Assembly: GCA_002299125.1 (NCBI GenBank)
Contig: DBNU01000220.1
Span: 1 to 11,218 of the forward strand
DNA length: 11,218 nucleotides
Source of the DNA: Proteobacteria bacterium UBA664
GTDB lineage: Bacteria; Pseudomonadota; Gammaproteobacteria; UBA7966
Direction of reading: 5' to 3'
Shown here: piece after piece, positions 6,135 through 11,218 of the stretch
How the letters are laid out: each line of letters opens with the position of its first letter
How positions within the stretch are numbered: position 1 is the stretch's first letter
Notes under the pieces: generated by a model
Told to the model about the DNA's origin: nothing
Seen by the model: only the letters and a program-made list of their open reading frames with translations
Databases searched by the model: none
Program-made: the position numbers and the translations under genes

Positions 6135-6806
6135 ATGAAAGGGATCGGCACGTTTTTCTGGCTGACACAGGCCGCCGCGACGCTGCGCAACATCGGTATG
6201 CGGACCTGGATCGCGATAGGTGTCGTGGTGGTGCTGCTGCTTGGGCTGCTGGTCTGGGCCGTGATTGCCGTTCTGTCCTGGCTGTGGGTCCAGGGGATCA
6301 ACCTTGGCGACGCCGGCGTGCGCCTGCTGGGCGATGCCGTGACCCAGGTGGAGCAGTTGAAGCCCGGCCTGCTGGCCGAGGCGGAGCGCGGCCTGCAGGG
6401 CGCGCGCGAGCAGGTCGGTCAGTGGGCACCGGGGATCGCCGAGGTCCTGCCGACCATCGACGTGAGCGGCACCGACATCGGCCCGGTCGCGCGTTTCCCC
6501 GGGCTCATCCGCAGCTTCTACGCCGCCGAGGGTGGGGCTACCGAAGTGGGCTACACCGGCCTGGCCGCTATGGCTGGCGTGGTCACGCACTACGTGAGTG
6601 GCTTCACCGGTGCCGGTTTCGCGCACGAGGTGCTCTCGGCCACGGCCGAGGGCGAGCGCCACCGCTTCACACGCGGCGACGAATCCTTCAACCTCACCGT
6701 GACGCCCGGGATGGCGGGCCTCATCGAGGTGCGGCTGCGGCAGGCAGCGGCGGCGGCGCCGAGCCCAGGCCCGGGGGGGCCGGTAGCGCCCGCGCAGCCG
6801 ACCTGA
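6135..6806 (+). CDS. Uncharacterised single-span membrane-anchored protein
   Basis: I do not recognise this family. The start is ATG 6135, preceded at ideal distance by a strong AGGAGG (nt 6121-6126); a start at 6081 would lack such a site. The 223-residue product has a short cytoplasmic-type N-terminus (MKGIGTFFWLTQAAATLRNIGMR), then one long hydrophobic span (about 25-51, rich in Val, Leu and Trp). A mostly helical charged segment follows (about 60-105). The remaining domain (about 110-203) contains GYTGLAAMAGVVTHYVSGF and ends in predicted strands (SFNLTVTP, LIEVRLRQ). The tail (204-223) is Ala/Pro/Gly-rich and low-complexity. The positive residues before the span and their paucity just after it favour an extracytoplasmic C-terminal domain, without a cleavage site that I can see. 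The gene stands alone, with a palindrome upstream and a GC hairpin after its stop. Confidence 0.8.
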   Translation: MKGIGTFFWLTQAAATLRNIGMRTWIAIGVVVVLLLGLLVWAVIAVLSWLWVQGINLGDAGVRLLGDAVTQVEQLKPGLLAEAERGLQGAREQVGQWAPGIAEVLPTIDVSGTDIGPVARFPGLIRSFYAAEGGATEVGYTGLAAMAGVVTHYVSGFTGAGFAHEVLSATAEGERHRFTRGDESFNLTVTPGMAGLIEVRLRQAAAAAPSPGPGGPVAPAQPT

Positions 6807-6808
6807 GC

Positions 6809-6828
6809 GTCGACCGGCCCCGGTCGGC
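6809..6828 (+). terminator. GC-rich hairpin after the uncharacterised membrane protein gene
   Basis: CGACCGG (6811-6817) and CCGGTCG (6820-6826) are perfect inverted repeats 4 nt past the stop codon. A G-C pair and a T-G wobble extend the stem outward to 6809-6828. Only two bases separate the arms, so a real loop would open the inner pairs. There is no T-run afterwards, so this is at best a weak or Rho-assisted terminator, or an mRNA-stabilising 3' hairpin. Confidence 0.35.
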
Positions 6829-6977
6829 CCGATGGTGACCAACCTGCAACCGGATCTGCCAGGGAGCCATCGCCCAGCGCGATCAACGCCTTCGCCCTGA
6901 AGTACTCGCGCTTACCCGAGGTGGCCGTCCACCCCGGGTAGTCACTGTCCGCGGTCTCAAATCGGAGCTTTCGCAAC

Positions 6978-9692
6978 ATGCAGCCAGCCGCTTCATCGCC
7001 TGATCCACTGGCCGGGGAGACTGCACCGGTGGCCAACTGGCACACCCTGTCGCCGGGGCAAGCCTGCGGGCAATTCGACGTAAGCCCTGACTCGGGTCTG
7101 AGTGCCGCTGAGGTGGATGCGCGCCTCGTACGCCACGGCGAGAACCGGCTCTCCGAGAAGCCACCGACCCCTGCCTGGGTGCTTTTCCTCGATCAGTTCC
7201 GCAGTGTGCTCATCCTGGTGCTGATCGGTGCGGCGGTGCTGGCCGGCAGCATCGGCCATCTCAAGGACACCATCGTCATCCTCGCGGTGGTGGTGATCAA
7301 CGCGCTGCTCGGCTTCTGGCAGGAGTACCGCGCCGAGGCCACGCTGGCGGCATTGAAGACCATGCTCGCGCCGGTGGCGCGGGTGCGTCGCAATGCCCGC
7401 GTGGAGGAGGTCGATGCCAGACGCCTCGTCCCGGGGGACATCGTCCTCCTGGAGGCGGGCGATCGCGTGCCCGCCGACGGGCGGCTCCTGGCCACGCACA
7501 ACACCGAGATCGACGAGGCGGCGCTCACGGGTGAATCGCATGCCGTGGCCAAGGATGCTCGCGCCCCGGTGCCGGTCGAGGCACCGCTGGCGGAGCGCAT
7601 CAATCTTGCCTTCATGAACACCGCCGTCACGCGTGGGCGGGCCGAGTTGCTGGTCACGGCCACCGGCATGCAGACCGAGATGGGTCGCTTGTCGGGCATG
7701 CTGGCCCAGGCCGAGAGCGGGCCGACGCCGCTGCAGGTGCAGCTCGATATCCTCGGCAAGCGTCTCGGGATCATCGCGGGTGTGGTGGTCTCCGGCATCT
7801 TCCTGCTCGAGCTTGCGCGCGGCGAGCCGCTGGTGCAGGTCCTGCTCACCTCCCTCGCACTGTCCGTGGCGGCGATCCCCGAGGGCCTGCCGGCGGTGGT
7901 GACGGTGACACTGGCCCTCGGCATGCACCGCATGGCCCAGCACCGTGCCATCGTGAAGAAACTGGCGGCGGTGGAGACCCTCGGCTGCACGACGGTGATC
8001 TGCTCGGACAAGACCGGCACCCTCACCATGAACCAGATGGCCGCACGTAGCGTGATGTTCCGCGGCCGGCGTTTCACCGTATCGGGGGAGGGCTACGGGG
8101 CCGGTGGCGAGATCGTCGCGGAGGCGGGCAGCCCATTGCCGGATTTCGCGCCGCTGCTCCATCCCGCCGTACTCGCCAACGAGAGCCGCATCCGCAACGG
8201 TCAGCTCATCGGCGACCCCACCGAAGGTGCCCTGCTGGCCCTTGCAGCCAAGGGCGGTGTGGACGCGGAGCGCCTTGCGGCCGGCAGCCCGCGCATTGCC
8301 GAGATCCCCTTCGACTCAGCCCACAAGTTCCAGGCCACGTTCCACTTCCACGGGGACGTGGTGCAGATGCATGTGAAGGGTGCCCCGGACGTATTGCTGG
8401 CGCGCGCTGCCCGGCAGTTGGGCGCGGAGACCGATGAGCCTATCGATACAGCCTTCTGGCAGGAGGAGAATGATCGTCTGGCCCGAGCGGCGATGCGGGT
8501 GCTGGCCATGGCGCACAAGTCGATCCCGGCGGCGTCCTTCGATCCGACCGCAGATCTGATGGACCACGCACGCGACCTGACGATGGTGGGTCTGGTCGGC
8601 ATCATCGATCCGCCGCGCCCCGAGGCCCGCGATGCCATCGCCGTGTGCAGGCGGGCCGGCATCGTGGTGAAGATGATCACCGGTGACCACCGGATCACGG
8701 CCGCTGCCATCGCTCGCGAACTGGGTCTCGAAGGTGAGGTGGTGGAAGGGCGAGAGCTCGATGCCATGAGCGATGCGGCGCTGACTGCGCGCATTGCCGA
8801 GATCGGGGTCTTTGCCCGCGTGGCACCGGAGCACAAGGTGCGCATCGTGCAGGCCCTCAAGGCCCAGGGCCACATTGCGGCGATGACTGGTGACGGCGTC
8901 AACGATGCCCCCGCCCTCAAGCACGCCGACATCGGTGTGGCCATGGGGATCACCGGCACCGAGGTGACCAAGGAAGCGGCCACCATGGTGCTGACCGACG
9001 ACAACTTCGCCACCATCGTGCGGGCGGTGCGCGAGGGGCGCGCGATCTACGACAACATCGTCAAGTTCGTGCGCTTCCAGCTCTCCACCAACATGGGCGC
9101 CATCCAGACAGTGGTGGGCGCGAGTCTGCTCGGTTGGCCCACCCCGTTCACGGCCATCCAGATCCTGTGGGTGAACATCATCATGGATGGCCCACCGGCC
9201 ATGTGCCTTGGGATCGAACCCCCACGGCCAGGGGCCATGGATGAGCCCCCGCGGCAAACCGATGCGCGTCTGCTCACGCTCGGGCGACTGGGGCGGATGG
9301 TGCTGTATGGCCTGACCATGGCCGTGGGCACGCTCGCGCTGTATCAGTACGCCATGCCGAGGGGCGAGCTCTACGCCGTGACACTGGCTTTCACCACCTT
9401 TGTGCTGTTCCAGTTCTTCAATGTCTTCAATGCGCGGGCCGAGCACGGTTCGGCCTTCAATCGCGATTTCTTCCGCAACGGCTGGTTGTGGCTGTCCATC
9501 GTGGTGGTGGTCACCCTGCAAGTGATCGCCGTGCACTGGGAACCGGCGCAGGCCATCTTTCGCACCACGGATCTCAGCCTCAACGACTGGGGCCTCGCCA
9601 CGCTGGTGGCCTCCAGCGTCCTGTTCCTCGACGAGGCGCGCAAGTTCGGCTGGCGGCTGCTGTGTCGCCTGTGGTCCCCCGCGATGACCTGA
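6978..9692 (+). CDS. P-type (P2) Ca2+-transporting ATPase, PMCA-like
   Basis: This is an inner-membrane ATP-driven cation pump, most likely exporting Ca2+. The 904 residues follow the P2 layout: N-terminal cation-ATPase domain (LSAAEVDARLVRHGENRL), M1-M2, actuator domain with TGES (184-187), M4 with PEGLP (301-305), phosphorylation motif DKTGTLT (Asp344), nucleotide domain with GDPTEGALL and MHVKGAPD, MITGDH, hinge TGDGVNDAP (637-645), then M5-M10. Ion-site residues are Glu302 in M4, Asn705 in M5 and Asn733/Asp737 in M6 (NIIMDGPPA). Ala708 occupies the place of the SERCA site-I glutamate, as in PMCA-type pumps, suggesting one Ca2+ per cycle. ATG 6978 has GGAG about 10 nt upstream. It lies 171 bp after the previous gene and may have its own promoter, although none is clear. 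Other divalent or monovalent P2 substrates cannot be fully excluded from sequence. Confidence 0.93.
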   Translation: MQPAASSPDPLAGETAPVANWHTLSPGQACGQFDVSPDSGLSAAEVDARLVRHGENRLSEKPPTPAWVLFLDQFRSVLILVLIGAAVLAGSIGHLKDTIVILAVVVINALLGFWQEYRAEATLAALKTMLAPVARVRRNARVEEVDARRLVPGDIVLLEAGDRVPADGRLLATHNTEIDEAALTGESHAVAKDARAPVPVEAPLAERINLAFMNTAVTRGRAELLVTATGMQTEMGRLSGMLAQAESGPTPLQVQLDILGKRLGIIAGVVVSGIFLLELARGEPLVQVLLTSLALSVAAIPEGLPAVVTVTLALGMHRMAQHRAIVKKLAAVETLGCTTVICSDKTGTLTMNQMAARSVMFRGRRFTVSGEGYGAGGEIVAEAGSPLPDFAPLLHPAVLANESRIRNGQLIGDPTEGALLALAAKGGVDAERLAAGSPRIAEIPFDSAHKFQATFHFHGDVVQMHVKGAPDVLLARAARQLGAETDEPIDTAFWQEENDRLARAAMRVLAMAHKSIPAASFDPTADLMDHARDLTMVGLVGIIDPPRPEARDAIAVCRRAGIVVKMITGDHRITAAAIARELGLEGEVVEGRELDAMSDAALTARIAEIGVFARVAPEHKVRIVQALKAQGHIAAMTGDGVNDAPALKHADIGVAMGITGTEVTKEAATMVLTDDNFATIVRAVREGRAIYDNIVKFVRFQLSTNMGAIQTVVGASLLGWPTPFTAIQILWVNIIMDGPPAMCLGIEPPRPGAMDEPPRQTDARLLTLGRLGRMVLYGLTMAVGTLALYQYAMPRGELYAVTLAFTTFVLFQFFNVFNARAEHGSAFNRDFFRNGWLWLSIVVVVTLQVIAVHWEPAQAIFRTTDLSLNDWGLATLVASSVLFLDEARKFGWRLLCRLWSPAMT

Positions 9693-9755
9693 CGGCGCGT
9701 TGTTCCCGCACCACCCATCATCCCCACGCCCGCCCCGTGATCCCTGCACACCGGT

Positions 9756-9838
9756 CATGCCGCGCCACTCCGTCATCCCTGCCCCCGACAAGGACACTCG
9801 GGGGCAGGCTCGGGCGGGGATCCAGTCCTTCCCCAGTG
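9756..9838 (+). repeat. REP-like palindromic repeat, long variant (copy 1)
   Basis: This 83-nt unit shares its first 24 nt (9756-9779) and last 26 nt (9813-9838) with copy 3 at 9926-9981. The difference is 27 extra bases, which correspond to a perfect hairpin: TGCCCCCGA (9780-9788), a 9-nt loop, and TCGGGGGCA (9798-9806). The ends carry the GTCATCCC...GGGGATCCAGT signature of a very common proteobacterial intergenic repeat (related in form to neisserial dRS3), often mistranslated as peptides such as FPRRRESS or PAKAGIQ. With copy 2 it forms an inverted pair. Confidence 0.85.
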
Positions 9839-9850
9839 ATGGCACTACGA

Positions 9851-9879
9851 CACTGGATTCCCGCCTTCGCGGGAATGAC
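9851..9879 (-). repeat. REP-like palindromic repeat (copy 2, inverted)
   Basis: Read on the minus strand this is the same GTCATTCCC...GGGAATCCAGTG unit. It contains a perfect 8-bp stem, ATTCCCGC (9857-9864) with GCGGGAAT (9869-9876), around a 4-nt CTTC loop. ACTGGATTCCCGCC (9852-9865) can pair, with one mismatch, with the end of copy 1 (9813-9826), so copies 1 and 2 form a larger inverted pair of the BIME type that may fold in RNA between the two flanking genes. Confidence 0.85.
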
Positions 9880-9925
9880 AAGAACTCGACCGGCATGCCG
9901 CACACCGGTCATCCCGCACACCCGG

Positions 9926-9981
9926 CATGCCGCGCCACTCCGTCATCCCCGCGCAGGCGGGGATCCAGTCCTTCCCCAGTG
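9926..9981 (+). repeat. REP-like palindromic repeat (copy 3)
   Basis: This direct 56-nt copy of unit 1 lacks the 27-nt internal hairpin. It has a perfect 8-bp stem ATCCCCGC (9945-9952) with GCGGGGAT (9957-9964) and a GCAG loop. It ends 24 bp before the next start codon, so it probably lies in the 5' leader of the downstream gene. Such repeats are known to be spread by REP-associated tyrosine transposases; none is encoded in this window. Confidence 0.85.
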
Positions 9982-10005
9982 TCGCCCCGCTCCGGGAGAG
10001 AGCTC

Positions 10006-10989
10006 ATGCACAGCGAACAACAGCAGGCCATTCTCGTCATCGCCGTCCTGGCAGCCTTTGCCGACGGCAGCAAGCATGACCGCGAGCGTGATGCGATCAG
10101 ACGCATCGCCGATTCACTTGCGGGTGCTGCCGATGCCCCGGATCTGGCCCGTCTGTATCAGGATGTGCTTCTGCGCCGGACCAGCCTCGAGCAGGCGGTC
10201 GCCCGGCTCGAAGGCCCCGAACTTCGGCATCTGGCCTACGAAATGGCGGTGAGCGTATGCAACGCAGATGATCGCGAGAGCGAGACGGAGCGTGCCTTCC
10301 TCGCCGATCTGCGAGGCCGGCTGGGCCTGGATCAGCCCGAGGCCGCACGCATCGATGACGAGGTGAGCCGGGTCGTGGCGATGGCGGAGCTCGCGGCACC
10401 GCGGGCAGGGGCTACCGCTGCCGCACTGCCGGTCGCCGCATCGGCTACGCCGGATCTGATCGTGGCCAACCTCTCTGCTGCCGAGATGGATCAGACCATC
10501 CTCAACTACGCGCTCATCGCCGGGGCACTGGAGCTGCTGCCGCAGTCCTGGGCCTCCATGGCCATCGTCCCCTTGCAGGTGAAGCTCGTCCATGTGGTCG
10601 GCCAGGCGCATGGCCAGAGCCTCGACCAGGGTCAGATCAAGGATTTCATTGCCACTGCGGGTGTGGGCCTGACCTCCCAGTACCTGGAGCAGTTCGGGCG
10701 CAAGCTGCTCGGTGGCCTGCTTGGCAAGGTGGCGGGCAAGTCCTTCGGCAAGCTCGGCAGTGCCGCGAGCGGCATGGCCTTCTCCTTTGCCACCACCTGG
10801 GCCCTCGGGCAGGTGGCGAGGCGCTATTACGCAGGCGGGCGGAAGATGGATGTCACGGTGCTCCGCGAGGCCTTCCAGGGCCTCCTGGACAACGCGAAGC
10901 AGATGCAGACGCAATATCTGCCCCAGATCCAGGAGCGCGCACGGACCCTCGATATGACGCAGGTGATGAATCTGGTGCGTGGGCGCTGA
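10006..10989 (+). CDS. TerB-like / DUF697-like fusion protein
   Basis: The 327-residue protein has two parts. Residues 1 to about 125 form a helical TerB-like domain (tellurite-resistance/COG3793 type), with the hallmark acidic segment AFADGSKHDRERDAI (18-31) and a second acidic motif CNADDRESETERAFL (85-99). These are sites where TerB proteins bind metal ions. After an Ala-rich linker (about 128-150), residues 160-300 resemble the DUF697/YcjF membrane-associated family: NYALIAGALELLPQSWA, IVPLQVKLVHVVGQAHG, ATAGVGLTSQYLEQFGRKLLGGLLGK and a hydrophobic GMAFSFATTWALGQVARRYY (256-275). The start ATG 10006 has GGAG (9995-9998) 7 nt upstream; longer starts would translate the repeat cluster. The role is unknown. 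Association with the inner membrane and stress or cation response is inference from the domains. Domain names are from recognition, not a search. Confidence 0.82.
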   Translation: MHSEQQQAILVIAVLAAFADGSKHDRERDAIRRIADSLAGAADAPDLARLYQDVLLRRTSLEQAVARLEGPELRHLAYEMAVSVCNADDRESETERAFLADLRGRLGLDQPEAARIDDEVSRVVAMAELAAPRAGATAAALPVAASATPDLIVANLSAAEMDQTILNYALIAGALELLPQSWASMAIVPLQVKLVHVVGQAHGQSLDQGQIKDFIATAGVGLTSQYLEQFGRKLLGGLLGKVAGKSFGKLGSAASGMAFSFATTWALGQVARRYYAGGRKMDVTVLREAFQGLLDNAKQMQTQYLPQIQERARTLDMTQVMNLVRGR

Positions 10990-10999
10990 GGGTCAGGGC

Positions 11000-11021
11000 G
11001 TGCTGGCGCGCATCCCGGCAC
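11000..11021 (+). terminator. Possible hairpin terminator after the TerB-like gene
   Basis: GTGCTGG (11000-11006) and CCGGCAC (11015-11021) pair over seven positions with one G-T wobble and an 8-nt loop, 10 nt past the stop codon. There is no proper U-tract after it, so intrinsic termination is uncertain. Confidence 0.3.
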
Positions 11022-11109
11022 CCATGTCGCGTTGTTCAGGCGCGGGGTTCGCTGTGCCCGGTTTCATTTCGGCCGCTCGTGCTGCCAGGTGGCTGCGAAG
11101 CGTCAGTGC

Positions 11110-11218
11110 ATGAACGCCATCAGCGCATCCCCCGATCGGCCTTATGCCGGGCAGCGTATTGCCCTGCTGACCCAGCACGGCAAGGAGCAGGTGATTGCCC
11201 CGGTGCTCGCTGCTGCCG
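11110..11218 (+). CDS. N-terminal fragment of a probable DUF6671 family protein (runs off window)
   Basis: ATG 11110 opens a frame that continues past the right edge; 36 codons are visible. The peptide contains YAGQRIALLTQHGKEQVIAP, which matches my recollection of the start of the DUF6671 family (a strand, then T-x-HGKE-x-VIAP). The function of that family is unknown to me. No strong ribosome binding site precedes the ATG; an in-frame GTG at 11089 would add seven residues but has no better site. The 120-bp gap from the previous gene contains only a weak hairpin. The reading depends on a short fragment. Confidence 0.6.
   Translation, partial: MNAISASPDRPYAGQRIALLTQHGKEQVIAPVLAAA

Larger units (their letters stand above)
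9693..10005. other. Non-coding intergenic region holding the repeat cluster
   Basis: These 313 bp separate the Ca2+-ATPase from the TerB-like gene. Reading frames run through it on both strands, but their translations consist of the typical repeat-derived peptides and have no ribosome binding sites. Besides the three palindromic units there are short duplicated spacers such as CACCGGTCAT (9749-9758 and 9903-9912), evidence of local duplication. No promoter stands out; the downstream gene nevertheless needs one here or must rely on read-through. Confidence 0.75.

Noticed and set aside
9700..9985. CRISPR array
   Set aside because: Only three repeats of differing length and orientation, internally palindromic, with irregular spacing; they match REP-like elements rather than CRISPR.
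9700..10005. N-terminal extension of the TerB-like protein through the repeats
   Set aside because: The peptide is the translation of palindromic repeats, and ATG 10006 has a good ribosome binding site directly before the TerB domain.

Overview
The window is a dense, high-GC (by eye about two thirds G+C) stretch of bacterial chromosome with every convincing gene on the plus strand. Gene order, GC-rich codon use and the palindromic intergenic repeats near 9.75-9.98 kb suggest a beta- or gammaproteobacterium. A [NiFe]-hydrogenase maturation operon beside a bicarbonate transporter suggests, as inference only, a hydrogen-oxidising autotroph or facultative chemolithotroph. No hydrogenase structural gene or carbon-fixation enzyme lies inside the window.

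Region 1 (1-4493) is the hydrogenase maturation operon hypB-hypF-hypC-hypD-hypE. hypB enters from the left edge without its N-terminus; hypA would be expected just upstream. Neighbouring genes overlap or nearly abut, so the set is probably one transcript. HypF and HypE make the cyanide ligands from carbamoyl phosphate, HypC and HypD assemble the Fe(CN)2CO group, and HypB delivers nickel with HypA. Two members are unusual. HypB carries a histidine-rich block inside the GTPase domain and a coiled-coil tail. HypF is only the C-terminal carbamoyltransferase (Kae1-like) half, like the short HypF1 known from Ralstonia eutropha.

Region 2 (4494-5948) is an SbtA-type sodium-dependent bicarbonate transporter, starting at TTG, followed by its PII-like regulator SbtB. 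They form a two-gene inorganic-carbon uptake unit.

Region 3 (5949-6977) holds an unrecognised single-span membrane-anchored protein. A perfect 14-bp FNR-like palindrome lies in its upstream region and a GC hairpin follows its stop.

Region 4 (6978-9692) is a P-type Ca2+-ATPase of the P2 class. Its membrane residues resemble the single-site plasma-membrane (PMCA) type.

Region 5 (9693-10005) is a non-coding cluster of three REP-like palindromic repeats. It is followed by a TerB-like plus DUF697-like fusion protein (10006-10989) and, at the right edge, the first 36 codons of a probable DUF6671 protein.

Nothing here is clearly a new defence or mobile system. The best leads are the HypB architecture, the stand-alone HypF half, the hyp-sbtAB adjacency and the uncharacterised membrane protein with the FNR-like palindrome.
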